Of a stretch of DNA of 64,000 nt, positions 45,508 through 54,563 are shown one piece after another. The notes under the pieces were generated by a model. The model searched no databases, had not been told where the DNA came from, and saw nothing but the letters and a program-made list of their open reading frames with translations. This DNA is from Streptomyces lunaelactis (GTDB lineage Bacteria > Actinomycetota > Actinomycetes > Streptomycetales > Streptomycetaceae). The first letter of the stretch is position 1, and each line of letters opens with the position of its first letter. The stretch covers positions 2,108,001-2,172,000 of the forward strand of contig NZ_CP026304.1 of the NCBI RefSeq assembly GCF_003054555.1, read 5' to 3'. Position numbers and translations under genes: made by a program.

Positions 45508-45556
45508 CCTCAATCGCCGGCGGGGGTGATTTTTTGAGCCCCGCCGGCGATTGAGG
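45508..45556. terminator. Repeat-type terminator between convergent genes
   Basis: CCTCAATCGCCGGCGGGG (45508-45525) and its exact complement (45539-45556) form an 18-bp stem; the loop contains T6. It separates the DUF4184 gene from polA and is a member of the same intergenic repeat family as the element inside hrpB. Confidence 0.8.
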
Positions 45557-45563
45557 AGCGGGG

Positions 45564-48278
45564 TCAGTGCGCCGCGGACTCCCAGTCCGTGCCGACGCCG
45601 ACCGAGACATCCAGCGGCGCACGCAGGGACACGGCCGAGGCCATCTCCTTGCGGACCAGCTCCTCGACCTTCTTGCGCTCGCCCGGCGAGATCTCCAGGA
45701 CGATTTCGTCGTGGACCTGGAGCAGCAGCCGGGAGGACAGCTTCGCCTCCCGCAGCGCCCGGTCGACATTGAGCATGGCGACCTTGACGATGTCCGCCGC
45801 GGTGCCCTGGATGGGGGCGTTGAGCGCCATCCGCTCGGCGGCCTCACGGCGCTGACGGTTGTCGCTGTTGAGGTCGGGCAGATAGCGGCGGCGGCCCAGC
45901 ATCGTCTCGGTATAGCCGGTCGCCCTGGCCTCCACCACGACCCGCTGCAGATAGTCGCGTACGCCGCCGAAGCGCTCGAAGTAGGTGTCCATCAGGCCGC
46001 GTGCCTCGGCGGGATCGATGTTCAGCTGCTGGGAGAGGCCGAACGCCGAGAGCCCGTAGGCCAGTCCGTACGACATGGCCTTGATCTTGCGGCGCATCTC
46101 CGCGTCGACCGCGGACCGCTCCACGCCGAACACCTGGGAGGCGACGGTGGTGTGCAGGTCCTCGCCGGAGGCGAACGCCTCCAGCAGACCCTCGTCCTCC
46201 GACAGATGCGCCATCACGCGCAGTTCGATCTGGCTGTAGTCGGCGGTCATCAGCGACTCGAAGCCCTCGCCGACGACGAAGCCGCGGCGGATCGCGCGGC
46301 CCTCGTCGGTGCGCACCGGCACATTCTGCAGATTCGGGTCGGTGGACGAGAGCCGGCCGGTCGCCGCCACGATCTGGCTGAAGCTGGTGTGGATACGCTC
46401 GTCCGGCGCGATGGTCTTGATCAGACCCTCGACCGTGACCCGGAGCTTCGCCTGCTCGCGGTGGCGCAGCATGAGGACCGGCAGTTCGTGCTCGGTCTGG
46501 GACGCCAGCCAGGCGAGCGCGTCCGCGTCCGTGGTGTAACCGGTCTTGGTCTTCTTGGTCTTGGGGAGGTTCAGCTCGCCGAAGAGGACTTCCTGGAGCT
46601 GCTTGGGCGAGCCGAGGTTGAACTCGTGCCCGACGGAGGCGTGCGCCTCCTTCACGGCCTGCTGCACCGCGCCCGCGAACTGCTGCTCCATGGCCTCCAG
46701 ATGGGGCCGGTCGGCGGCGATGCCGTTCCGCTCCATGCGGGCGAGCAGCGCGGAGGTGGGCAGCTCGACGTCGTGCAGCAGCTCGGCCGCGCCGACCTCG
46801 GGCAGCCGCCCGGAGAAGGCCTCCCCGAGGTCGAGGACCGCGCGGGCCTGGGACATCAGGGCGTCCGCCTCGGCCTGTTCGTCCTCGTCCGTACCGAAGG
46901 CGAGCTGGCCGTCGGCGGCGGCCGGGGCGAGCTCACGGCCGAGGTACTCCACGGAGAGGGCGTCCAGGGCGAAGGAGCGGCGGCCCGGCTTGACCAGATA
47001 GGCGGCGAGCGCGGTGTCCATGGTGACGCCGTCGACGCTCCAGCCGTGCTCGGGGAAGACCCGCATGGCGGCCTTGGCGTTGTGCATGATCTTGGGCCGG
47101 CCGGCGTCGGCGATCCAGGCGGCGAAGGCCTGCTCGTCGGCCTCGTTCAGCTGGGTGGTGTCGAACCAGGCGGCGGCTCCCCCGGCCGCGGCGAGCGCGA
47201 TCTCGGTGACCGTGCCGGTGCCCAGCGCCCAGGTGTCGACGGTGGCCACGCCGAGCGGCTGCGATCCGTGCTCCGCCAGCCAGGGTGCGAGCCCGCCGGT
47301 GGAGAGCACCGTGCCGTCCAGCTCGACGCCGGCGGCGGGAGCCGGGGCCTCGTCCTCCTCCGCGCCCGGGTCGACGGCGAGGAGCCGCTCGCGCAGGCTC
47401 GGGTTCCGGATCTCCAGTACCTCCAGGAACCCCTTGAGCGCGGTCCTGTCGTACGGCTTTCGCTCGAGGTCCATGACGGGCTTCGGCAGCTCCACGTCCC
47501 GCACCAGCTCGGTGAGGTGGCGGTTGAGCTTGACGGACTCCAGGTGGTCGCGCAGCGCCTGCCCGACCTTGCCCTTGACCTCGTCGGCGCGCTCCACCAG
47601 CTCCGCGAACGAACCGAACTGGCTGATCCACTTCGTGGCGGTCTTCTCACCGACGCCGGGGATGCCCGGCAGGTTGTCCGACGGGTCGCCGCGCAGGGCG
47701 GCGAAGTCCGGGTACTGCTGCGGGGTCAGTCCGTACTTCTCCTGGACCTTCTCCGGGGTGAAGCGGGTCAGCTCGGAGACGCCCTTGGTGGGGTAGAGCA
47801 CGGTGGTGTGCTCACTGACCAGCTGGAAGGAGTCCCGGTCGCCGGTGACGATCAGCACATCGAAGCCGGCGGTCTCGGCCTGCGTGGCGAGGGTGGCGAT
47901 GATGTCGTCCGCCTCGAAGCCGTCCACCGCGAACCGCTCGGCGTTCATGGTGTCGAGCAGCTCGCCGATCAGCTCGACCTGGCCCTTGAACTCGTCCGGG
48001 GACTTGGAGCGGTTCGCCTTGTACTCGGGGAAGTCCTGCGAGCGCCACGTCTTGCGGGACACGTCGAACGCCACCGCGAAATGCGTGGGCGACTCGTCGC
48101 GCAGCGTGTTCGCCAGCATCGAGGCGAAGCCGTAGACGGCGTTCGTCGGCTGGCCGGTCGCGGTCGTGAAATTCTCCGCGGGCAGCGCGAAGAACGCCCG
48201 GTACGCCAGGGAGTGCCCGTCCATGAGGAGCAGGCGCGGTCGGTTGTCTGCGGTCTTCTTCGATGCCGTCTCAGCCAC
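45564..48278 (-). CDS. polA: DNA polymerase I
   Basis: 904 residues from a GTG at 48278 (VAETASKKTADN) with GGGGAC before it. 5' nuclease: LLLMDGHSLAYRAFFALPAE, FEADDIIATLATQAE, VTGDRDSFQLV, GDPSDNLPGIPGVGEKTA. The middle domain has VATVDTWALGTGTV in place of the DxE exonuclease motif, so proofreading is probably absent, as in other actinobacteria. Polymerase motifs: TADYSQIELRVMAHLS (A), RRKIKAMSYGLAYGLSAFG (B, O-helix) and LLLQVHDEIVLE (C). Roles: Okazaki maturation and repair gap filling. Divergent from the oxidoreductase gene. Confidence 0.98.
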   Translation of the reverse strand: MAETASKKTADNRPRLLLMDGHSLAYRAFFALPAENFTTATGQPTNAVYGFASMLANTLRDESPTHFAVAFDVSRKTWRSQDFPEYKANRSKSPDEFKGQVELIGELLDTMNAERFAVDGFEADDIIATLATQAETAGFDVLIVTGDRDSFQLVSEHTTVLYPTKGVSELTRFTPEKVQEKYGLTPQQYPDFAALRGDPSDNLPGIPGVGEKTATKWISQFGSFAELVERADEVKGKVGQALRDHLESVKLNRHLTELVRDVELPKPVMDLERKPYDRTALKGFLEVLEIRNPSLRERLLAVDPGAEEDEAPAPAAGVELDGTVLSTGGLAPWLAEHGSQPLGVATVDTWALGTGTVTEIALAAAGGAAAWFDTTQLNEADEQAFAAWIADAGRPKIMHNAKAAMRVFPEHGWSVDGVTMDTALAAYLVKPGRRSFALDALSVEYLGRELAPAAADGQLAFGTDEDEQAEADALMSQARAVLDLGEAFSGRLPEVGAAELLHDVELPTSALLARMERNGIAADRPHLEAMEQQFAGAVQQAVKEAHASVGHEFNLGSPKQLQEVLFGELNLPKTKKTKTGYTTDADALAWLASQTEHELPVLMLRHREQAKLRVTVEGLIKTIAPDERIHTSFSQIVAATGRLSSTDPNLQNVPVRTDEGRAIRRGFVVGEGFESLMTADYSQIELRVMAHLSEDEGLLEAFASGEDLHTTVASQVFGVERSAVDAEMRRKIKAMSYGLAYGLSAFGLSQQLNIDPAEARGLMDTYFERFGGVRDYLQRVVVEARATGYTETMLGRRRYLPDLNSDNRQRREAAERMALNAPIQGTAADIVKVAMLNVDRALREAKLSSRLLLQVHDEIVLEISPGERKKVEELVRKEMASAVSLRAPLDVSVGVGTDWESAAH

Positions 48279-48282
48279 GTCC

Positions 48283-48341
48283 CCGATCCTGCCACGTACC
48301 ACTGACAATCCCGACCGCGGGAAGAACCGTGGCAGGATCGG
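48283..48341. promoter_or_regulatory. 14-bp inverted repeat between polA and the oxidoreductase gene
   Basis: CCGATCCTGCCACG (48283-48296) and its exact complement CGTGGCAGGATCGG (48328-48341) flank 31 bases in the divergent promoter region. Each arm contains CAGGAT, a common Streptomyces -10 hexamer, oriented toward its gene. It may be paired promoters, an operator, or both. Confidence 0.5.
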
Positions 48342-48379
48342 ACACGTACGCAGCAGACGCAGGCTCGAGGGAGAGCGCG

Positions 48380-50659
48380 ATGGCCAGCAAGCCGCCCACA
48401 GGTGACCCGGTCCAGGACGCACCGCAGGTCGCGGGCCCGCAGCACGCCGCCGCCGGACTCCCCGCGATCGGGCACACCCTGCGCATGGCCCAGCAGCAGA
48501 TGGGCGTGCGCCGGACCGCGCAGACCCTGCTCAAGGTCAATCAGAAGGACGGCTTCGACTGTCCGGGCTGCGCCTGGCCGGAGGGCGACAAGCGGCATAC
48601 GGCGGAGTTCTGCGAGAACGGCGCGAAGGCCGTCGCCGAGGAGGCGACGCTGCGCCGCGTGACCCCCGATTTCTTCGCCGCGCATCCCGTTGCGGACCTC
48701 GCCTCGCGCAGTGGTTACTGGCTGGGGCAGCAGGGCCGCATCACGCAGCCGATGTATCTCCCCGAAGGCGCCGAGCGGTACGAAGCGGTCACCTGGGAGC
48801 GGGCCTTCGCGATCATCGCCGAGGAGCTCACGGCGCTGGAATCCCCCGACGAGGCGCTCTTCTACACCTCGGGCCGCACCAGCAACGAAGCCGCCTTCCT
48901 GCTCCAGCTCTTCGCCCGCGAGTTCGGCACCAACAACCTCCCCGACTGCTCGAACATGTGCCATGAGTCCTCCGGCTCGGCGCTCACCGAGACGATCGGC
49001 GTCGGCAAGGGCAGCGTCTCCCTGGAGGACATCCACGAGGCGGACCTGATCATCGTGGCCGGGCAGAACCCGGGCACCAACCACCCGCGGATGCTCAGCG
49101 CGCTGGAGAAGGCCAAGACCGCGGGCGCGAAGATCATTTCGGTGAATCCGCTGCCCGAGGCCGGTATGGAGCGGTTCAAGAATCCGCAGACCCCGCACGG
49201 CATGCTCAAGGGCGTCGCGCTCAACGACCTCTTCCTGCAGATCCGTATCGGCGGCGACCAGGCGCTCTTCCGGCTGCTGAACAAGCTGATCCTGGAGGCC
49301 GAGGGCGCGGTCGACGAGGCGTTCGTACGCGAACACACCCATGGGTACGAGGAGTTCGCGGCCGCGGCGCGCGCGGCCGACTGGGAGGCGACGCTCGCCG
49401 CCACCGGGCTCGGCCGCGCGGAGATCGAGCAGGCGCTGGCGATGGTCCTGGCCTCGAAGCGCACCATCGTGTGCTGGGCGATGGGTCTGACCCAGCACAA
49501 GCACGCCGTGCAGACCATCCGCGAGGTGGTCAACTTCCTTCTGCTGCGCGGCAACATCGGCCGCCCGGGCGCCGGCGTCTGCCCGGTGCGCGGGCACTCC
49601 AACGTCCAGGGCGACCGCACCATGGGCATCTTCGAGCGGCCGTCCCCGGCCTTCCTGGACGCCCTGGAGAAGGAGTTCGGCTTCGCGCCGCCCCGCCACC
49701 ACGGCTTCGACGTCGTACGGTCCATCCGCGCGCTGCGCGACGGCGAGGCGAAGGTCTTCTTCGCCATGGGCGGCAACTTCGTGAGCGCGACTCCCGACAC
49801 CGAGGTCACCGAGGCCGCGATGCGCAGGGCCCGCCTCACGGTCCATGTGTCGACAAAGCTGAACCGCTCGCACGCCGTCACCGGCACCCGGGCGCTGATC
49901 CTGCCCACCCTCGGCCGTACCGACAAGGACGTGCAGGCGGGCGGGCGGCAGGTGGTGACCGTCGAGGACTCGATGGGCATGGTGCACGCCTCGCGCGGCA
50001 ATCTCACCCCGGCGAGCCCCCATCTGCTGTCCGAGCCGGCCATCGTGACCCGCATGGCGCGTGCCGTGCTCGGCCCCGGCTCGGTCACGCCCTGGGAGGA
50101 CTTCGAGAAGGACTACGGGACGATCCGCGACCGCATCGCGCGCGTGGTGCCCGGCTTCGAGGACTTCAACGCCAGGATCGCCCGGCCCGGCGGCTTCACC
50201 CTCCCGCACGGCCCGCGCGACGAGCGCCGCTTCCCCACCGCCACCGGCAAGGCCAATTTCACCGCGGCGCCGGTCGAGTTCCCCGAGGTCCCCGCGGGCC
50301 GGCTGCTGCTGCAGACGCTGCGCTCGCACGATCAGTACAACACCACGATCTACGGTCTCGACGACCGCTACCGGGGCATCAAGGGCGGCCGCCGGGTCGT
50401 GCTGGTGAACCCCGAGGACGCGGGGGAGCTGGGCCTCGCGGACGGCTCGTACACCGATCTGGTCAGCGAGTGGAAGGACGGTGTGGAGCGGCGGGCCCCC
50501 GGGTTCCGGGTGGTGCACTACCCCACTGCCCGTGGCTGCGCGGCCGCGTACTACCCGGAGACCAATGTGCTGGTGCCGCTGGACTCCACCGCGGACACGA
50601 GCAACACCCCCGCGAGCAAGTCCGTGATCGTACGTCTGGAACAATCACCACCCGCCTAA
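48380..50659 (+). CDS. FdhF/YdeP-family molybdopterin oxidoreductase
   Basis: 759 residues; GAGGGAG precedes the ATG. Starts MASKPPTGDPVQDAPQVAGP. A CxxC (DGFDCPGCAWPEGDK) near residue 55, then molybdopterin-binding motifs: LFYTSGRTSNEAAFLLQLFA, NLPDCSNMCHESSGSALTET, DLIIVAGQNPGTNHPRML, GNIGRPGAGVCPVRGHSNVQ, FFAMGGNFVSATPD and C-terminal RSHDQYNTTIYGLDDRYRGI. YdeP-type enzymes lack a classical [4Fe-4S] subunit and act on unknown substrates, sometimes linked to acid resistance. Cys is used in place of selenocysteine (NMCHESS). Cytoplasmic. Confidence 0.93.
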   Translation: MASKPPTGDPVQDAPQVAGPQHAAAGLPAIGHTLRMAQQQMGVRRTAQTLLKVNQKDGFDCPGCAWPEGDKRHTAEFCENGAKAVAEEATLRRVTPDFFAAHPVADLASRSGYWLGQQGRITQPMYLPEGAERYEAVTWERAFAIIAEELTALESPDEALFYTSGRTSNEAAFLLQLFAREFGTNNLPDCSNMCHESSGSALTETIGVGKGSVSLEDIHEADLIIVAGQNPGTNHPRMLSALEKAKTAGAKIISVNPLPEAGMERFKNPQTPHGMLKGVALNDLFLQIRIGGDQALFRLLNKLILEAEGAVDEAFVREHTHGYEEFAAAARAADWEATLAATGLGRAEIEQALAMVLASKRTIVCWAMGLTQHKHAVQTIREVVNFLLLRGNIGRPGAGVCPVRGHSNVQGDRTMGIFERPSPAFLDALEKEFGFAPPRHHGFDVVRSIRALRDGEAKVFFAMGGNFVSATPDTEVTEAAMRRARLTVHVSTKLNRSHAVTGTRALILPTLGRTDKDVQAGGRQVVTVEDSMGMVHASRGNLTPASPHLLSEPAIVTRMARAVLGPGSVTPWEDFEKDYGTIRDRIARVVPGFEDFNARIARPGGFTLPHGPRDERRFPTATGKANFTAAPVEFPEVPAGRLLLQTLRSHDQYNTTIYGLDDRYRGIKGGRRVVLVNPEDAGELGLADGSYTDLVSEWKDGVERRAPGFRVVHYPTARGCAAAYYPETNVLVPLDSTADTSNTPASKSVIVRLEQSPPA

Positions 50660-50705
50660 GCGTTCGCTCAGGCACAGGACGGTACGACGATCGGAGCCGG
50701 GCCCC

Positions 50706-51182
50706 ATGGGCGAGCAGCGAACCGTGAAGTTCCCGCAAGAGGTCATCGACGAATACGCCGCGCTGGGGGTCGATCTGCCCGCGCTCTTCTCCGCCGGGCA
50801 TCTGGGCAACCGCATGGGCGTACAGATCGTCGAGGCATCCGCGGACCGCGTCGTCGGCACGATGCCGGTCGAGGGCAACACCCAGCCGTACGGACTCCTG
50901 CACGGCGGCGCCTCCGCCGTGCTGGCCGAGACCCTCGGCTCGATCGGCTCGATGCTGCACGGCGGGACCTCCAAGATCGCCGTCGGCGTCGATCTCAACT
51001 GCACGCACCACCGTGGCGTCCGCTCTGGCCTGGTCACCGGGGTCGCGGCCCCGGTGCACCGGGGCCGCACCACGGCCACGTACGAGATCGTCATCACCGA
51101 CGAGCAGGACAAGCGGGTCTGCACGGCTCGGCTGACCTGTCTGCTGCGGGATGCCGGCGGCGCGGCGGCGTCCACTGCGTGA
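50706..51182 (+). CDS. Hotdog-fold thioesterase (PaaI-like)
   Basis: 158 residues starting MGEQRTVKFPQEVIDEY. Hotdog motifs: LGNRMGVQIVEASADRVVGT, TQPYGLLHGGASAVLAETLG (HGG active-site helix), GVDLNCTHHRGVRSGLVTGV. Hydrolyses an acyl-CoA, commonly aryl-CoA in PaaI or 1,4-dihydroxy-2-naphthoyl-CoA in MenI relatives. It follows the oxidoreductase after 46 bases and may share its transcript. The ATG at 50706 follows GGAGCCGGG, a weak site. Confidence 0.88.
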   Translation: MGEQRTVKFPQEVIDEYAALGVDLPALFSAGHLGNRMGVQIVEASADRVVGTMPVEGNTQPYGLLHGGASAVLAETLGSIGSMLHGGTSKIAVGVDLNCTHHRGVRSGLVTGVAAPVHRGRTTATYEIVITDEQDKRVCTARLTCLLRDAGGAAASTA

Positions 51183-51256
51183 ACGGTCCCGCGCGGGCCG
51201 GCCGGGGACTTTCCGGCCTGTTGTGTCACGGATCGTGACGACTTAGCGTTCCCCTT

Positions 51257-51658
51257 ATGGGGACCAAGCAGTACACCTCGGCCAGGTACCTCGCCTGCGC
51301 GCTCCTGGCCGCGCTCGCCGTCGCGGGCTGCACCCGATCGTCCCCGGCCGGGCAGCCCGCCACCTCAACACCCGTACCGCAGAAGACATCGCCGGCAGAT
51401 GTATGCGCGAATCTCGTCTCCTACTGGGCAAAAGAGACAGTCAACGGCGGCAAGTGGTCGGGGCTCGACTGGGAGCAGAAGGGGCTGTCCAACGAGCAGT
51501 ACGCCATCCACGAGGAGATCCTCGCCGCGGCTCGCGCCGAGGAGAAGCGGCAAGGGCGTCCAGCGGCCCTGAAGTTGATCGATCTCCAGGCCAGGCAGAA
51601 GTGCACCGCACAGAACGGCGCCACCGGCAGCTCGGAGAACTGGCGTCCGCCGAAATAG
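51257..51658 (+). CDS. Small lipoprotein of unknown function
   Basis: 133 residues. Signal peptide with lipobox LLAALAVAGC-T (Cys about residue 25). The mature part has SPADVCANLVSYWAKETVNG, LDWEQKGLSNEQYAIHEEIL and ARQKCTAQNG, a helical domain with two Cys likely bridged. Common in Streptomyces as a hypothetical lipoprotein. The following 642 bases (51659-52300) carry no convincing gene: only a degraded tRNA-like stretch and, near the end, promoter DNA for the amino acid transporter. Confidence 0.8.
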   Translation: MGTKQYTSARYLACALLAALAVAGCTRSSPAGQPATSTPVPQKTSPADVCANLVSYWAKETVNGGKWSGLDWEQKGLSNEQYAIHEEILAAARAEEKRQGRPAALKLIDLQARQKCTAQNGATGSSENWRPPK

Positions 51659-51894
51659 GCGGCGGCATCTCGCCGGTCGAAGCGGTCACCGACGGTGAGG
51701 ACACCGCCGTGCGCGACAATCGGTGACGCCAACCCCGATAATCGGACGCCCCGTTGGAGTCGACCCGCGCTCGCCGGCGCCGCGGCCACCGCCCCGGTCC
51801 TCGCCGTATGCCCTGGCGCGAGCCGCACCAGCACTCTTGAGGTCACCGTGCGCGGCCGCGACGGCTTCCCGCGTGACGCGCAACCGCCCCTCCT

Positions 51895-51952
51895 TGATAT
51901 AACTCTCCGTAACAAGGAAGGGGTCGGGGGTTCGGGCTCCACCCCCGGCCGC
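51895..51952 (+). pseudogene. Degraded tRNA-like stretch
   Basis: The plus strand has TCC-GTAACAA-GGA (51905-51917), an anticodon-arm-like piece, then AGGGGTC and GGGGGTTCGGGC, resembling the T-loop region, followed by CCACCCCCGG. D arm and acceptor stem cannot be paired. The opposite strand translates to ARTPDPFLVTES, a phrase I know from spurious proteins read off tRNA genes. Probably a relic or chance. Confidence 0.3.
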
Positions 51953-52300
51953 ACCCACTCCGACGATCTCGCGCGAGCCCTCCGCGCGATCTTTCCGCCG
52001 CCGGCACCAAGATCGCTTCAAGCCCCTTAGCGGAACTGCGCGTTCTCACCATGTGAGCCGAAACGTCGGTGTAACGAACGCCCGATCTGTCCACAGTCCC
52101 CCCACCGAGCCTTGGCCTCGGCATAACAAGAGCGTCACATCCTGACGTCCCGGCTCCCCGACCCCGCCGCCTCCGCTTAGAGTCACGGCCAGTCACCGCG
52201 CCGCCGGGCTCGTCATCAGCACGGCCGTGTACCTCTCAGTACGGCCCGGCGACCAAACGGCACCTCAGCAGAGGGGGCCGCGCCAGGGAAAGGATTTATT

Positions 52301-53530
52301 GTGCGACACCGTTCCTTGCTCATCCTCACCACCGTGGTCACCACGGGAGCTCTCACCCTCTCCGCCTGCGGATCGCGCGACGACGACAAGGGCACCGACA
52401 GCGGAAAGAAGACCACCGTCGTCATCGGTGTCGACGCACCGCTGACCGGCTCGCTGTCCGCACTGGGCCAGGGCATCAAGAACTCCGTGGACCTCGCGGC
52501 CAAGACCGCGAACAAGAACAACGAGGTTCCGGGCGTCGAGTTCAAGATCGAAGCCCTCGATGACCAGGCGGTTCCCGCTTCGGGCCAGGCCAACGCCACC
52601 AAGCTCGTCGCCAACAAGGACGTTCTCGGCGCCGTCGGCCCGCTGAACTCCGGTGTTGCCCAGTCAATGCAGAGCGTCTTCGACAAGGCCACCCTCGCCC
52701 AGGTCTCCCCGGCCAACACCAACCCGGCACTGACCCAGGGCGACAAATGGGGCAGCGGCGACAAGAAGCGTCCGTTCAAGACGTACTTCCGCACCGCCAC
52801 CACGGACGTCATCCAGGGCAAGTTCGCCGCCCAGTACCTGTACAACGACGCGAAGAAGAAGAAGGTCTACGTCGTCGACGACAAGCAGACCTACGGCGCC
52901 GGTCTCGCCGCGATCTTCTCCGCGGAGTTCAAGCGCCTCGGCGGCACGATCGCCGGTACCGACCACGTCACGGTGAAGGAGACCGACTTCTCCAGCACCG
53001 CCGACAAGGTCAAGGCCTCCGGCGCCGACTCGGTCTACTTCGGTGGCCAGTACCCTGAGGGCGGTCTCCTCTCCGACCAGGTCAAGAAGGCCGGAGCCAA
53101 GATCCCCACCATGGGTGGCGACGGAATCTACGACCCCGCCTTCATCAAGGCGTCCGGCGAGGCCAACGAGGGTGACCTCTCGACCTCCGTCGGCTACCCG
53201 GTGGAGAAGCTCCCGACCGCCAAGAAGTTCATCGCGGACTACCAGGCCGGTGGCTACAAGGACCCGTACGCGGCCTACGGCGGCTACTCGTACGACGCAG
53301 CCTGGGCCCTCATCCAGGCCGTCAAGACCGTGGTCGCCGCCAACGACGGCAAGGTCCCGGACGACGCCCGCACCAAGGTCGTCGAGGCACTGGCCAAGGT
53401 CTCCTTCGACGGTGTGACCGGCAAGGTCGCCTTCGACGAGTTCGGTGACACCACGAACAAGCAGCTCACCGTGTACTCGGTCAAGGGCAACGCCTGGGTC
53501 GACGTCAAGAGCGCCACGTTCGAGGACTGA
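52301..53530 (+). CDS. livJ: Branched-chain amino acid ABC transporter substrate-binding lipoprotein
   Basis: 409 residues from a GTG at 52301 after AAAGGA. Lipobox TLSAC (Cys about 23). Periplasmic-binding type I fold: VVIGVDAPLTGSLSALGQGI, EALDDQAVPASGQANATKLV, GAVGPLNSGVAQSMQSVFDK, FKTYFRTATTDVIQGKFAAQ, KKKVYVVDDKQTYGAGLAAI and DPYAAYGGYSYDAAWALIQA. It captures Leu/Ile/Val or related ligands outside the membrane and delivers them to the LivHMGF complex encoded next. A hairpin after the gene allows it to be made in excess. Gene symbol by homology. Confidence 0.93.
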   Translation: MRHRSLLILTTVVTTGALTLSACGSRDDDKGTDSGKKTTVVIGVDAPLTGSLSALGQGIKNSVDLAAKTANKNNEVPGVEFKIEALDDQAVPASGQANATKLVANKDVLGAVGPLNSGVAQSMQSVFDKATLAQVSPANTNPALTQGDKWGSGDKKRPFKTYFRTATTDVIQGKFAAQYLYNDAKKKKVYVVDDKQTYGAGLAAIFSAEFKRLGGTIAGTDHVTVKETDFSSTADKVKASGADSVYFGGQYPEGGLLSDQVKKAGAKIPTMGGDGIYDPAFIKASGEANEGDLSTSVGYPVEKLPTAKKFIADYQAGGYKDPYAAYGGYSYDAAWALIQAVKTVVAANDGKVPDDARTKVVEALAKVSFDGVTGKVAFDEFGDTTNKQLTVYSVKGNAWVDVKSATFED

Positions 53531-53564
53531 TCCACACCGCATCGCCCCGCACCACCTGATCCAG

Positions 53565-53596
53565 CCGCGCGAGGGCGCAACAGCGCCCTCGCGCGG
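53565..53596 (+). terminator. Attenuating hairpin between livJ and livH
   Basis: CCGCGCGAGGGCGC (53565-53578) pairs perfectly with GCGCCCTCGCGCGG (53583-53596), loop AACA. Located 35 bases after the binding-protein stop and 35 before livH. Such intercistronic stems reduce read-through or protect upstream mRNA, giving more binding protein than permease. Confidence 0.75.
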
Positions 53597-53630
53597 AGTC
53601 ATATCCGACAAGCTCATCGGAGGCCCTGCG

Positions 53631-54563
53631 GTGAACGAACTGCCGCAACAGCTGGCCAACGGCCTTGCCCTCGGAGCCCTCTATGGCCTCATCGCCATTG
53701 GGTACACGATGGTTTACGGCATCGTCCAGCTCATCAACTTCGCCCACGGCGAGATCTTCATGATCGGCGGCTTCGGCGCCCTCACCACCTACATTCTGCT
53801 CCCCAGCGGAACCTCACTCCTGGTGGCGATACCCCTCATGATCGTCGGCGGCGCAATAGCCTCCGTCGCTGTCGCCACAGCCGCGGAACGCTTCGCCTAC
53901 CGGCCGCTGCGCGGCGCCCCACGGCTGGCCCCGCTGATCACCGCGATCGGCCTGTCCATCGCCCTGCAGCAGCTCATCTGGGGCTTCTACCCCGAAGCAA
54001 AGGCGGCCCGCAGCTTCCCCGAGTTCCACGGTGAGTCCTTCAAGGTCCTGGACAACCTGGCCATCCAGCGAGCCGACGCCTTCGTGCTGATCCTCGCCCC
54101 CCTGTGCATGCTCGCCCTGGGCGTCTTCGTCTCCAAGAGCCGCAGCGGCCGCGCCATGCAGGCCACCGCACAGGACCGCGACACCGCGCAGCTCATGGGC
54201 ATCAACACCGACCGCATCATCGTGATGGCCTTCGCCATCGGCGCCGCGTTCGCCGCGGTCGCAGCGGTCGCCTACGGACTCGACAAGGGCCAGATCAACT
54301 TCGAGATGGGCTTCATCCTCGGACTGAAGGCCTTCACGGCAGCGGTCCTCGGAGGCATCGGCAACATCTACGGAGCCATGGTCGGCGGCGTCGTCCTCGG
54401 CCTGGCGGAATCCCTGTCGATCGCCTACATCGAAGAGATCCCCGGTATGCAGCAGCTCGGCGGTGGCGCCTGGTCCAACGTCTGGGCATTCGTACTTCTC
54501 ATCGTCGTGCTCCTCGTGAGGCCGCAGGGTCTGCTCGGTGAGCGCGTCGCGGATCGGGCGTGA
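53631..54563 (+). CDS. livH: Branched-chain amino acid ABC transporter permease LivH
   Basis: 310 residues from a GTG at 53631 (VNELPQQLANGLALGA) with CGGAGG seven bases upstream. Eight or so membrane helices. LivH features: ALYGLIAIGYTMVYGIVQLI, NFAHGEIFMIGGFGAL, ERFAYRPLRGAPRLAPLITA, LMGINTDRIIVMAFAIGAAF (EAA-like coupling region) and GLKAFTAAVLGGIGNIYGAM. Pairs with LivM to form the membrane channel. Its stop overlaps the livM GTG by four bases. Confidence 0.95.
   Translation: MNELPQQLANGLALGALYGLIAIGYTMVYGIVQLINFAHGEIFMIGGFGALTTYILLPSGTSLLVAIPLMIVGGAIASVAVATAAERFAYRPLRGAPRLAPLITAIGLSIALQQLIWGFYPEAKAARSFPEFHGESFKVLDNLAIQRADAFVLILAPLCMLALGVFVSKSRSGRAMQATAQDRDTAQLMGINTDRIIVMAFAIGAAFAAVAAVAYGLDKGQINFEMGFILGLKAFTAAVLGGIGNIYGAMVGGVVLGLAESLSIAYIEEIPGMQQLGGGAWSNVWAFVLLIVVLLVRPQGLLGERVADRA

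Noticed and set aside
45567..48305. A 912-codon open frame on the plus strand opposite polA
   Set aside because: It mirrors the GC-rich codon structure of polA; the translation is Gly/Arg/Leu-rich without any domain, while the minus strand has every polymerase I motif.
47969..50644. Long minus-strand frame opposite the molybdopterin oxidoreductase gene
   Set aside because: Low-complexity shadow of the real gene with no recognisable motif.
48380..50659. Selenocysteine-containing formate dehydrogenase
   Set aside because: The catalytic position reads as Cys (NMCHESS), no in-frame TGA is present and no SECIS or selC is seen; the sequence fits YdeP-type enzymes.
51695..52030. 111-codon open frame after the lipoprotein gene
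   Set aside because: No ribosome site, no conserved pattern, and its opposite strand gives tRNA-derived artefact phrases.
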